A stretch of 10,666 nt of DNA, taken from the NCBI GenBank assembly GCA_946479055.1, contig CAMLEX010000104.1, forward strand, positions 1 through 10,666, read 5' to 3'. The notes under the pieces were generated by a model. That model was not told where the DNA came from and did not search any database. It saw only the letters and a list, made by a program, of their open reading frames with translations. Origin of the DNA: an uncultured Bacteroidota bacterium. GTDB taxonomy: Bacteria; Bacteroidota; Bacteroidia; Chitinophagales; Chitinophagaceae. How positions within the stretch are numbered: the stretch's first letter is position 1; each line of letters starts with the position of its first letter. Positions 1 to 5,819 of the stretch are shown piece by piece. The position numbers and the translations under genes were made by a program.

Positions 1-21
1 TTATTATTTTTACAAAAATTA

Positions 22-552
22 TTGAACTTGAAATCAATTCTTACCGAACAGCAACTGGCTATAACTATTAAAAGGCTGGCGCATCAGATACTGGAAAATA
101 ACAGCGACCTTACCGATACCGTGTTGATTGGTCTTCAACCCCGGGGCATCTATCTTTCCGATCGGGTGGTTGGGGAGATCAAAAAAGAATTTTCAAATGT
201 AACTGTTCATTATGGCAAGCTGGACATTACATTTTATCGCGATGATGTTCGTAAAGAGCTGCATATAGCTAATCAAACGAATATTCCTTTTTCTATAGAA
301 GGGAAAAAAGTAGTGTTGATAGATGATGTACTTTATACAGGCCGTACCATCCGGGCTGCCCTCGATGCCCTGCTGGATTTTGGAAGACCTGAAAAAGTAG
401 AGTTATGTGTATTGATCGATCGCCGGTTCAGCCGCCAGTTGCCGATACAACCTGACTACGTTGGCAAAGCCATTGACTCCATCATATCCCAAAAAGTAAA
501 AGTGCTTTGGAAAGAAAAAGATGGGAGGGAGGAAGTGGTTATTTTAGATTGA
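22..552 (+). CDS. pyrR: PyrR: bifunctional pyrimidine operon regulator / uracil phosphoribosyltransferase
   Basis: A cytoplasmic type I phosphoribosyltransferase-fold protein. The family makes UMP from uracil and PRPP, and in Bacillus it also binds pyr mRNA. The 176-residue length is typical. The PRPP-binding motif VVLIDDVLYTGRT lies at residues 97-109. The conserved GKLDITFYRDD segment is at 66-76, and the LIDRR...LPIQPDYVGK segment at 131-149 is characteristic of PyrR rather than of a plain uracil phosphoribosyltransferase. The start is unsettled: the frame is open to the left edge without an ATG, and TTG codons at 22 and 28 are the only starts seen, so a start just outside the window is possible. 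It precedes pyrB by 108 bases. No Bacillus-type PyrR-binding RNA was recognised in that gap, so RNA-based regulation is inference from the family only. Confidence 0.93.
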   Translation: MNLKSILTEQQLAITIKRLAHQILENNSDLTDTVLIGLQPRGIYLSDRVVGEIKKEFSNVTVHYGKLDITFYRDDVRKELHIANQTNIPFSIEGKKVVLIDDVLYTGRTIRAALDALLDFGRPEKVELCVLIDRRFSRQLPIQPDYVGKAIDSIISQKVKVLWKEKDGREEVVILD

Positions 553-557
553 TAATG

Positions 558-632
558 AGGTCAGAAGTCAGAAGTCTGAAATCGGACTTCAAACCTCTGA
601 CTTCCGTCTTCTGAATTCCCTGTTCTGTCTTA
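558..632. repeat. Heptad inverted repeat A (pyrR/pyrB spacer), word GTCAGAA / TTCTGAC
   Basis: The left arm (561-580) holds GTCAGAA units, two exact and one as GTCTGAA. The right arm (585-632) holds CTT-centred units repeating every 7 bases, including CTCTGAC, TTCCGTC, TTCTGAA and TTCTGTC. GAAGTC (571-576) pairs with GACTTC (585-590), and GAAGTCAG pairs with CTGACTTC (597-604) if an intervening unit is bulged out. It follows the pyrR stop and ends about 14 bases before the probable pyrB -7 box. It is not a classic terminator: the stem is broken and not GC-rich. Confidence 0.75.
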
Positions 633-645
633 AATGTTTTTCCCC

Positions 646-653
646 TAATTTCG
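646..653 (+). promoter_or_regulatory. Probable -7 promoter box of pyrB (TAATTTCG)
   Basis: TAATTTCG differs at one position from the Bacteroidota TAnnTTTG box. It ends 7 bases before the pyrB ATG, so the transcript would start at or just before the start codon, giving a leaderless or near-leaderless mRNA. No convincing -33 TTG is visible at the usual distance. pyrE has a similar TATCTTCG box just before its ATG. Confidence 0.45.
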
Positions 654-660
654 CTTTTTA

Positions 661-1584
661 ATGCAACTATCTACTCGACATTTACTGGGCATTAAAGACC
701 TTACGTCTACCGATATTTCCCTTATTTTACAGACAGCGGAGCAATTCAAAGAAGTATTGCAACGGCCGGTGAAGAAAGTTCCATCACTGCGTGACGTTGT
801 GGTAGTCAACCTCTTTTTTGAAAACTCCACCCGGACAAGGATTTCTTTTGAGCTGGCTGAAAAACGGTTATCAGCCGATACGATTAGTTTTACAGCTTCA
901 TCTTCTTCTGTAGCAAAAGGAGAAACCCTGCTGGATACGGTGAATAATATTTTATCCATGAAAGTGGATATGGTGGTAATGAGGCATAGTGCCAGTGGCG
1001 CCCCTCACTTTTTGGCCAAACATATTCCTGCAGCGATTATCAATGCCGGTGACGGTATCAATGAACATCCTACTCAAGGATTGCTGGATGCTTTATCTAT
1101 TAAAGAAAAAATAGGAAAGCTGGAAGGAACCAAAGTAGCGATCATTGGAGATATCATGCACAGCCGTGTGGCGCAGAGCAATATTTATTTGCTGAAAAAA
1201 ATGGGTGCTGAAGTAACTGTGTGCGGCCCTCCCACATTGATACCAAAATATATCGCTGAAGCATTAAAGGTGAATGTAAGTTATAACCTGAAAGAAACAT
1301 TGGAATGGTGCGATGTAGCCAATGTATTGCGGATACAATTAGAGAGACAGAACCAGGTTTTATTTTCCTCCTTACGGGAGTACAACCTTGCTTATGGCAT
1401 CAGCAGAAAAATGCTGGATAGTTTGCATAAAGAAATTGTGATCATGCATCCGGGTCCTATTAACCGTGGTGTAGAATTAGATAGTGATGTAGCAGACAGC
1501 AAACAATCTATTATTTTGCAACAGGTCGAAAATGGTGTTGCTGTTAGAATGGCGGTTTTATATTTACTATCCAATCAGAAATAA
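661..1584 (+). CDS. pyrB: Aspartate carbamoyltransferase catalytic chain
   Basis: Joins carbamoyl phosphate and aspartate to give N-carbamoyl-aspartate, the committed step of pyrimidine synthesis, in the cytoplasm. At 307 residues it has the normal length for a catalytic chain. The carbamoyl phosphate loop FFENSTRTR has STRTR at residues 56-60. The mobile loop SSSVAKGET carries Lys86, the counterpart of E. coli Lys84. The segment NEHPTQGLLD has His136, the counterpart of His134. RIQLERQ and HPGPINRGVE near the C-terminus complete the aspartate site. The ATG at 661 gives a standard N-terminus (LSTRHLLGI). It lies downstream of pyrR but has its own promoter-like box. No pyrI regulatory chain is beside it, so a class without that subunit or a distant pyrI is possible. 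Feedback by PyrR is plausible but not shown. Confidence 0.97.
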   Translation: MQLSTRHLLGIKDLTSTDISLILQTAEQFKEVLQRPVKKVPSLRDVVVVNLFFENSTRTRISFELAEKRLSADTISFTASSSSVAKGETLLDTVNNILSMKVDMVVMRHSASGAPHFLAKHIPAAIINAGDGINEHPTQGLLDALSIKEKIGKLEGTKVAIIGDIMHSRVAQSNIYLLKKMGAEVTVCGPPTLIPKYIAEALKVNVSYNLKETLEWCDVANVLRIQLERQNQVLFSSLREYNLAYGISRKMLDSLHKEIVIMHPGPINRGVELDSDVADSKQSIILQQVENGVAVRMAVLYLLSNQK

Positions 1585-1594
1585 TTAAATTAAC

Positions 1595-1680
1595 TACGAA
1601 GTACGAGATACGAAGTATTAAAAGTTGAACTTTACTTTTGTTCTTCATACTTCGTACATCATTCTTCAAACCTCGTACTT
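1595..1680. repeat. Heptad inverted repeat B (pyrB/coaD spacer), word TACGAAG / CTTCGTA
   Basis: The left arm is three units in exact register: TACGAAG (1595), TACGAGA (1602) and TACGAAG (1609). The right arm continues in exact 7-base register from 1643: CTTCATA, CTTCGTA, CATCATT, CTTCAAA, CCTCGTA and CTT. TACGAAGTAT (1609-1618) is a perfect 10-base complement of ATACTTCGTA (1647-1656). The loop between them contains a consensus -7 box. The right arm ends three bases before the coaD ATG, so it should form most of the coaD leader. Confidence 0.85.
1633..1640 (+). promoter_or_regulatory. Probable -7 promoter box of coaD (TACTTTTG), inside a hairpin loop
   Basis: TACTTTTG matches TAnnTTTG exactly. 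It sits between the two arms of heptad repeat B, so a transcript would begin near the start of the right arm and carry it as a leader of roughly 35-40 bases before the ATG at 1684. No clear -33 TTG is seen 16-23 bases upstream, where the left arm lies. Confidence 0.45.
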
Positions 1681-1683
1681 ATT

Positions 1684-2154
1684 ATGTCTCGTATTTGTCT
1701 TTTTCCCGGCACTTTTGATCCTTTAACATTAGGACATGTTGATATCATTAACAGGGCTTTGCCATTATTTGATAGGATCATTGTAGGTATTGGGACGAAT
1801 GTAGCCAAAGCGCCAATGTTTTCTGCAGAGCAAAGGGTAGCCTGGATCAAAGAAATTTATAAAGATGAGCCCAAAGTGCAAGCCGCCTTTTATGAAGGCC
1901 TGACAGTAAACTATTGCAAAGTGATAGGTGCGCAGTTTATACTGAGAGGTATTCGTTATGTGAGTGATTTTGAATATGAGAAAACGATTGCAGATGCTAA
2001 CCGTACGTTAGATAATTCGATTGAAACTATTTTTCTTACCGGTGAGCCCAAATATACATCCGTAGCTTCCACCATTGTTCGTGATATCATCCGCAATGGC
2101 GGTAATGCAAGTCCTTTTTTACCTGAAGTGGTATATAAATCAATAAAAAAATAA
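1684..2154 (+). CDS. coaD: Phosphopantetheine adenylyltransferase
   Basis: Transfers AMP from ATP to 4'-phosphopantetheine to make dephospho-CoA, the fourth step of CoA synthesis, in the cytoplasm. The nucleotidyltransferase signature GTFDPLTLGH is at residues 9-18, with the TxGH motif ending at His18. The ILRGIRYVSDFEYE segment has Arg88 and Arg91, matching the numbering of the E. coli enzyme. SVASTIVRDI at 126-135 is the ISSTxxR-type ATP-binding loop, with Arg133. The length of 156 residues is normal. The ATG at 1684 gives the expected N-terminus (RICLFPGTFDP). The next gene starts 4 bases after the stop, so the two are very probably co-transcribed. Confidence 0.97.
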   Translation: MSRICLFPGTFDPLTLGHVDIINRALPLFDRIIVGIGTNVAKAPMFSAEQRVAWIKEIYKDEPKVQAAFYEGLTVNYCKVIGAQFILRGIRYVSDFEYEKTIADANRTLDNSIETIFLTGEPKYTSVASTIVRDIIRNGGNASPFLPEVVYKSIKK

Positions 2155-2158
2155 TTCA

Positions 2159-2611
2159 ATGCGTATCTGGTACAACAAAGAATTGACCATTGAAGATTTT
2201 AAATCTTTTGGGAAAGGCACGATGGCTGAATACATTGGTATTGAATGGGTCGAAGCAGGTGAAGATTTTTTAAAAGCAAAAATGCCGGTCGATCATCGTA
2301 CAAATCAACCTTATGGCTTGTTGCATGGCGGTGCATCCTGTACGTTGGCGGAAACTATTGGTAGCGTAGCTTCTGCTATGGTAGTGGATCATTCAAAATT
2401 TGTTTGCGTGGGCCTGGAAATAAATGCCAACCATGTACGCAGTGCAAGACAGGGGTTTGTTACAGGTGTGGCATCCGCTCTTCATTTAGGAGCTAATACA
2501 CATGTTTGGGATATAAAAATTTATGATGAACTGGAAAAACTGGTTTGCATAAGCCGGCTAACAGTAGCTGTTATTCCAAGAAAAGAGTCATTTCGTCAAA
2601 CCAGTTTGTAA
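2159..2611 (+). CDS. Hotdog-fold acyl-CoA thioesterase, YdiI/MenI-like
   Basis: A PaaI-type hotdog thioesterase of 150 residues. The core MPVDHRTNQPYGLLHGGAS (42-60), LAETIGSVAS (63-72) and EINANHVRSA (87-96) closely follows E. coli YdiI. That enzyme hydrolyses 1,4-dihydroxy-2-naphthoyl-CoA in menaquinone synthesis and also some aryl- and acyl-CoAs. Catalytic positions are kept: Gln50, His56, Gly57 and Glu65 (YdiI Gln48, His54, Gly55 and Glu63). A role in menaquinone synthesis fits a Bacteroidota cell, but no men gene lies nearby, so the substrate is inferred and no symbol is given. It starts 4 bases after coaD. Its last 24 bases overlap the 3' end of the opposite-strand Nudix gene. The C-terminal tail after the last strand (RKESFRQTSL) lies largely in this overlap. 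Confidence 0.9.
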   Translation: MRIWYNKELTIEDFKSFGKGTMAEYIGIEWVEAGEDFLKAKMPVDHRTNQPYGLLHGGASCTLAETIGSVASAMVVDHSKFVCVGLEINANHVRSARQGFVTGVASALHLGANTHVWDIKIYDELEKLVCISRLTVAVIPRKESFRQTSL

Positions 2612-3214
2612 TACATCAACAATTGAGGGGAATGTATTTTTAAGATAAGGCTTCAACTCTTTATCCGCTACCCATTTTATTTCCTGGATATCTTCTTCTG
2701 TTTGTGGTATTAATTGCTGACCGTTTTTTGCTTTCATCGTATACCAATGAGATTCTTTCAGAATAAATTTTGTTCCTTCATGATAGGTGTGGTAGGTGAT
2801 CAGGAGCGGAGCAACAAGTTTTACTGTTTTCAAGCCGGTCTCTTCTTCTACTTCACGTACGGCACATTCTTCTAAACTTTCGCCTTTATCCAGTTTGCCT
2901 TTTGGTAGATCCCATTTACCACGACGCAAAATCAGCAGCGTTTCATCGTTCTCATTTTTTACTAATCCGCCCGCTGCCTGAACCAGCGTAAATTTTTTAA
3001 AAAATGCTTTTTTCAGTTCATCCAGGGTGGGATGAAAAAATACTCCGGCATGGATTTTTGCCAATTCCATTTCATGGATCATGGCTTTAACTGTATGTGC
3101 ATCCAGTTCATCAATAAAAACAGCATCATCATGATGAACGTAGGGTTCAACGATCTCATCGATAGCATCGCAGAGAAAAAGAGGCTTGTCGTTAAAGTAG
3201 ATTTTTATATACAT
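2588..3214 (-). CDS. Nudix hydrolase with a ~75-residue N-terminal extension
   Basis: A Nudix-family pyrophosphohydrolase of 208 residues. The Nudix box is complete at residues 106-128: Gly106, Glu112, then REVEEETGL (120-128), with the metal-binding glutamates present. WDLPKGKLDKGE leads into the box, and GGLVKNENDETLLILRR (82-98) is the first strand pair. Residues 1-75 lie ahead of the fold and resemble no domain I recognise. The substrate cannot be told. The ATG at 3214 was chosen because translation further upstream, which is possible to 3364, runs into repeat C and yields low-complexity sequence. It is divergent from pyrE across a 137-base spacer and overlaps the thioesterase 3' end by 24 bases. 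I recall this Nudix/pyrE pairing from related genomes, but cannot verify it here. Confidence 0.88.
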   Translation of the reverse strand: MYIKIYFNDKPLFLCDAIDEIVEPYVHHDDAVFIDELDAHTVKAMIHEMELAKIHAGVFFHPTLDELKKAFFKKFTLVQAAGGLVKNENDETLLILRRGKWDLPKGKLDKGESLEECAVREVEEETGLKTVKLVAPLLITYHTYHEGTKFILKESHWYTMKAKNGQQLIPQTEEDIQEIKWVADKELKPYLKNTFPSIVDVLQTGLTK

Positions 3215-3220
3215 AATTGT

Positions 3221-3340
3221 AATTAAAGGCACAAGATACAAGTAACAATTAAAGGCACAAGCCACAAGGCACAAGATACAAGGAGGAAAATTGTTCAAAC
3301 TTGTACCTTGAATCTTGCACCTTGTTCCTTGTATCTTTTT
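3221..3340. repeat. Heptad inverted repeat C (Nudix/pyrE divergent spacer), words GGCACAA, GATACAA / TTGTATC, TTGCACC
   Basis: The left arm (3221-3283) is built from ACAAG-containing units. It includes two perfect 15-base direct repeats: AATTAAAGGCACAAG at 3221 and 3247, and GGCACAAGATACAAG at 3228 and 3268. The right arm (3301-3337) is a 7-base ladder: TTGTACC, TTGAATC, TTGCACC, TTGTTCC and TTGTATC. AAGATACAAGG (3273-3283) is the perfect complement of CCTTGTATCTT (3327-3337). It fills nearly the whole spacer, so the left arm would be in the Nudix leader or promoter and the right arm in the pyrE promoter. Confidence 0.85.
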
Positions 3341-3347
3341 ATCTTCG
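3322..3347 (+). promoter_or_regulatory. Probable pyrE promoter (TTG, 15-base gap, TATCTTCG)
   Basis: TATCTTCG (3340-3347) resembles TAnnTTTG and ends 4 bases before the pyrE ATG at 3352, implying a leaderless or almost leaderless transcript. A TTG at 3322-3324 lies 15 bases upstream as a possible -33 element. Because this is the heptad right arm, further TTG copies fall at 3315 and 3329, exactly 7 bases either side. Confidence 0.45.
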
Positions 3348-3351
3348 CCGC

Positions 3352-3987
3352 ATGACAGATGCAAAAATGGTAGCTGAGAAACTTCTGCAGGTTAATGCCG
3401 TAAAATTAAATGTAAAAGAGCCTTATACCTGGGCCAGCGGCTGGAAAAGCCCGATCTATTGTGACAACCGTAAAGTGTTGTCTTTTCCTTTTATCCGTGA
3501 TTTTATTAAATCGGAATTGTGCAATATTGTTTTTTCAAAATTCCCGGATGCCGAGTTGCTGGCCGGAGTGGCTACTGCCGGTATTGCCTGGGGAGCTATG
3601 ACAGCCGATCAATTGAAATTGCCCTATATATACGTAAGGCCAAAACCGAAAGAACATGGCTTGGGAAACCAGATAGAAGGATATTATGAAAAAGGGCAAA
3701 AAACGGTGGTGATCGAAGATCTTGTATCTACCGGGAAGAGCAGTTTACAGGTCGTAGATGTGTTGAAAGAAGCAGGATTGGATGTAGCAGGCATGGTATC
3801 TATTTTTACTTACGGGTTTCCGGTTGCGGCAGAGGCTTTTGCCAAATCTGGTATACAATACCACTCACTGACCGATTATTCCACGCTAATAAAGCTGGCG
3901 GTTGAAAAGGGAACGGTATCCGCAGATGAACAGGACGTTTTGTTAAAATGGAAGGACGACCCTGCTAATTGGAAAGGACTTTTGTAA
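3352..3987 (+). CDS. pyrE: Orotate phosphoribosyltransferase
   Basis: Converts orotate and PRPP to OMP, the fifth step of pyrimidine synthesis. It has 211 residues, normal for the family. The PRPP-binding motif VVIEDLVSTGKSS is at residues 119-131. The flexible catalytic loop YVRPKPKEHG spans 94-103, with its lysines and His102. The orotate-contacting N-terminal region FASGWKSPIY-like (WASGWKSPIYCDNR, 27-40) is present. The ATG at 3352 is preferred over an in-frame TTG at 3301, because the extra residues would be translated heptad repeat and would precede the promoter-like box. The next + gene begins 23 bases after the stop, so read-through is likely. PyrR and PyrB are encoded 2 kb upstream on the same strand. 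Confidence 0.96.
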   Translation: MTDAKMVAEKLLQVNAVKLNVKEPYTWASGWKSPIYCDNRKVLSFPFIRDFIKSELCNIVFSKFPDAELLAGVATAGIAWGAMTADQLKLPYIYVRPKPKEHGLGNQIEGYYEKGQKTVVIEDLVSTGKSSLQVVDVLKEAGLDVAGMVSIFTYGFPVAAEAFAKSGIQYHSLTDYSTLIKLAVEKGTVSADEQDVLLKWKDDPANWKGLL

Positions 3988-4010
3988 TTTGGCTTTGCAA
4001 ATTCATACAT

Positions 4011-4406
4011 ATGAAACAACTTGTTATTACAATATTAGCGGTAGCTTGTTTTACTAAGGCCTCTTTTTCCCAACAAAAAGCACTGGAAACAGCGAAGATC
4101 AAGACACCCAATGCCCTTTGCGAAGCTTGTAAACCACGGATTGAAACTTATGTAAAACGTATTGATGGAGTAACCTCGATCAATGTAAATTACCGCAAAG
4201 GAGAAACCACGGTTAAATACCTGACTGATCGTACTAATATTGAAGAAATAAAAACCGCCATTGCCAATATGGGATATGATGCCGATGATATACCGGCAAA
4301 TGAAGAATCATATAAACGTTTGCCAAAAACTTGTAAAAAATTTGAAGATGGAGGAGGGCATCCGAAACCAAAAACTCCTGCTCCTTCAACCGAAGCTGAA
4401 CAATAA
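4011..4406 (+). CDS. Exported heavy-metal-associated (HMA) domain protein
   Basis: A 131-residue protein with an N-terminal signal peptide (LVITILAVACF core, probable cleavage near ASFS/QQ at 20-21). It is expected in the periplasm or outside. Residues about 27-95 form an HMA fold. The metal-binding CxxC is Cys37-Glu-Ala-Cys40, followed by the typical DGVTSINVNYRKGETTVKY and IEEIKTAIANMGYDAD elements. The tail (96-131) has one more Cys (108), GGGH and a Pro/Lys-rich end. By family it would bind Cu(I) or a similar soft metal, but no transporter is adjacent, so the partner is unknown. Start: an in-frame ATG-like start at 3969 would overlap pyrE and bury the signal peptide, so 4011 is chosen. 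Cys13 follows AVA, a poor lipobox, so a lipoprotein is less likely. A terminator follows directly. Confidence 0.85.
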   Translation: MKQLVITILAVACFTKASFSQQKALETAKIKTPNALCEACKPRIETYVKRIDGVTSINVNYRKGETTVKYLTDRTNIEEIKTAIANMGYDADDIPANEESYKRLPKTCKKFEDGGGHPKPKTPAPSTEAEQ

Positions 4407-4412
4407 AATATT

Positions 4413-4436
4413 TCCCGGTTAATAGCCGGGATTTTT
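4413..4436 (+). terminator. Intrinsic terminator of the HMA gene, between convergent genes
   Basis: TCCCGG (4413-4418) pairs with CCGGGA (4426-4431) around a 7-base loop, and TTTTT follows. The T-run runs into the stop codon of the opposite-strand lipoprotein gene (4435-4437). Read on the - strand, the stem is followed by a weaker AAATATTTTATT, so it may act in both directions. Confidence 0.8.
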
Positions 4437-4890
4437 ATTTGAATAACTGCCGCAAGTTTTGTGTTCCCTGGTAGTTCAGTGAAAAATTACGGTAAAGACC
4501 ACTTTTTCCGGCTCTTGCTTTACCTGTTATTCTGATGGTTACTTCTTCCTTTAAAAATGCAAGAAGCGAATGTTTGAGCACTTGCTTCATATCTACCGCC
4601 AGCTTTACTGGCACGGTAAATTCACTGTTGGCAGGAATGTTTACAGTTGTATCTACGATAAAATGTCCCAGGTAAGTGCTGTCCATCCAGGCATCGCCTT
4701 CGGCTTGTTTTAAAAGTCCTTTAAAATTATTAGGATTATGATACCGCATATCCAGGGTCACCGCAGGCTCATTGAAATTCAGTTCATTCATTTTCACATT
4801 TTCAATGCCTTTAAAAATGGGATCCTTCATACTGCGGCAGGAAACAAGAGTGCTGATCAGGGCAAATGCAAAGAGTAATTGTTTCATCAT
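4435..4890 (-). CDS. LEA14-like (WHy-domain) lipoprotein
   Basis: A 151-residue envelope protein. The N-terminus MMKQLLFAFALISTLVSC ends in a good lipobox (LVSC, Cys18), so it should be lipid-anchored. The body resembles the LEA type 2/WHy domain: a beta-rich fold with LDMRYHNPNNF (NPN motif), then DAWMDSTYLGHF, a NIPANSEFTVPVKLAVD strand and a final VTIRITGKARAGKSGLYRNFSL strand pair. LEA14 relatives are tied to desiccation or stress tolerance in some organisms, but bacterial roles are mostly unknown. ATGs at 4890 and 4887 are both possible starts, and a TTG at 4893 is less likely. It is convergent with the HMA gene and divergent from the next gene over a 181-base spacer. Confidence 0.82.
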   Translation of the reverse strand: MMKQLLFAFALISTLVSCRSMKDPIFKGIENVKMNELNFNEPAVTLDMRYHNPNNFKGLLKQAEGDAWMDSTYLGHFIVDTTVNIPANSEFTVPVKLAVDMKQVLKHSLLAFLKEEVTIRITGKARAGKSGLYRNFSLNYQGTQNLRQLFK

Positions 4891-4895
4891 CAATG

Positions 4896-4902
4896 CAAAA
4901 TA
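4896..4902 (-). promoter_or_regulatory. Possible -7 box of the lipoprotein gene (TATTTTG)
   Basis: On the - strand TATTTTG lies 5 bases before the ATG at 4890. It is one T short of TAnnTTTG, and no firm -33 element was found, so support is weak. Confidence 0.25.
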
Positions 4903-5071
4903 GGCAATGTGTTTTTCTTTTGATTTTTTTTATCTGTTGAAAGACGGATAAAGCTGGAAATGTCAACCTGGTTCCCTGGGCAGAGCAGCTAGAGGAGATA
5001 TTAAATTGGTTTGGTTTTTGGAACATAAACGCTGCTTTTTGACGTTATTTGTTAAGTAAAATCACCTTGAT

Positions 5072-5779
5072 ATGCGTTTTGTTTTTTTATTGAGCTTATT
5101 AATTTCCATCCATTCCTTTGGCCAGTGGAAAGATTATATCATCAGTGTGCGGGGCGATACGCTTAACAGGGTAGATATGAATGGTAAAAAACAAGGTCCC
5201 TGGGTAATACATGTCGATGATTTAAGAGGAGAACAGGGTTATGATGAACAGGGCTATTTTGTAGACGATAAAAGGGATGGTAAATGGGTGAAATTTTCAT
5301 TGATGGGAGATAAGCTGTCAGAAGAAAATTATCGTTGGGGAAGCCTTGATGGAAAGTCAAGATATTATACAAAAAGGGGAGGGTTGATGCGTGAAGAAAC
5401 CTGGCGGGCAATAGAGCCGGGCAGATCCTTTGATACGGTAGATGTATTGGATCCGCTGGACCCTACGAAAGTAGTTGACCAAGTAATAGTAAAAGTAGAA
5501 GGCCAGACAATGAAACATGGAACCTGGACTTATTATGATCCCGAGTGGGGGACGATCATAAAAACAGAAGATTACTGGATCGATAAACTAAAGACCGGCG
5601 ATGGCATAGCTGCAGGTAATGACGATGACCTGAAACCCATAGATTTTACAGGATCGAAAACATTGTCCGATTCAACCAGGAAAAAAACGCTTGTCAAACC
5701 ACAAGCGGTATTAGATTTTGAAAAGAAAAATGCCGGTAAGAAAAAGGTGAGAGTGAGGGATGGAAGTACGGGGCATTAG
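5072..5779 (+). CDS. Exported MORN/YwqK-repeat-like protein, function unknown
   Basis: A 235-residue protein with a signal peptide (MRFVFLLSLLISIHSFGQ, cleavage near residue 18). Residues about 30-170 hold repeated short strands with a G-x-W/Y pattern: DMNGKKQGPWVIH (35-47), DKRDGKWVKF (66-75), LDGKSRYYTKRG (92-103) and MKHGTWTYYDPEWG (147-160). These resemble the YwqK/MORN-type repeats common in exported Bacteroidota proteins, where each unit reads roughly as 'feature, G, x-W/Y'. Such repeats usually form an open beta-sheet that binds partners, but no ligand can be named here. The C-terminal third is low in recognisable structure and basic (KKNAGKKKVRVR). The only upstream ATG candidate is 5072. 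It is divergent from the LEA14-like lipoprotein and convergent with the esterase. Confidence 0.75.
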   Translation: MRFVFLLSLLISIHSFGQWKDYIISVRGDTLNRVDMNGKKQGPWVIHVDDLRGEQGYDEQGYFVDDKRDGKWVKFSLMGDKLSEENYRWGSLDGKSRYYTKRGGLMREETWRAIEPGRSFDTVDVLDPLDPTKVVDQVIVKVEGQTMKHGTWTYYDPEWGTIIKTEDYWIDKLKTGDGIAAGNDDDLKPIDFTGSKTLSDSTRKKTLVKPQAVLDFEKKNAGKKKVRVRDGSTGH

Positions 5780-5780
5780 G

Positions 5781-5819
5781 TACGAAGTAAGAGCTTCAAA
5801 GTACGATGTATCATACGAT
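5781..5819. repeat. Heptad repeat D (between convergent genes), word TACGAAG
   Basis: Four units in exact 7-base register start at 5781: TACGAAG, TAAGAGC, TTCAAAG and TACGATG, followed by TATCATACGATC. The first unit is identical to the word of repeat B, about 4.2 kb away. It fills the 39-base gap between the stops of the MORN-like and esterase genes, so it cannot be a promoter for either. No GC-rich terminator is present there. Confidence 0.6.

Noticed and set aside
553..660. Bacillus-type PyrR attenuator between pyrR and pyrB
   Set aside because: I could not find the conserved PyrR-binding loop, nor a terminator/antiterminator pair. The inverted repeat there belongs to the heptad class seen at unrelated genes.
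3280..3308. Leader peptide TTG TTC AAA CTT GTA CCT TGA after an AAGGAGG sequence
   Set aside because: Only six codons within repeat C, and Shine-Dalgarno sites are little used in Bacteroidota; most likely chance.
3221..3340. CRISPR-like array in the Nudix/pyrE spacer
   Set aside because: Units are 7 bases without unique spacers of constant length, and no cas gene is present.
3301..3351. pyrE starting at TTG 3301
   Set aside because: The added 17 residues are translated repeat and lie upstream of the probable -7 box. ATG 3352 gives normal length.
3215..3364. A 50-residue N-terminal extension of the Nudix protein (start at 3364)
   Set aside because: The extra residues are a translation of heptad repeat C (21-base periods give repeating IQGT-type peptides) and overlap the pyrE start. 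ATG 3214 gives a sound N-terminus.
3969..4010. HMA protein starting at 3969 inside pyrE
   Set aside because: It would overlap pyrE and place 14 residues in front of a good signal peptide.
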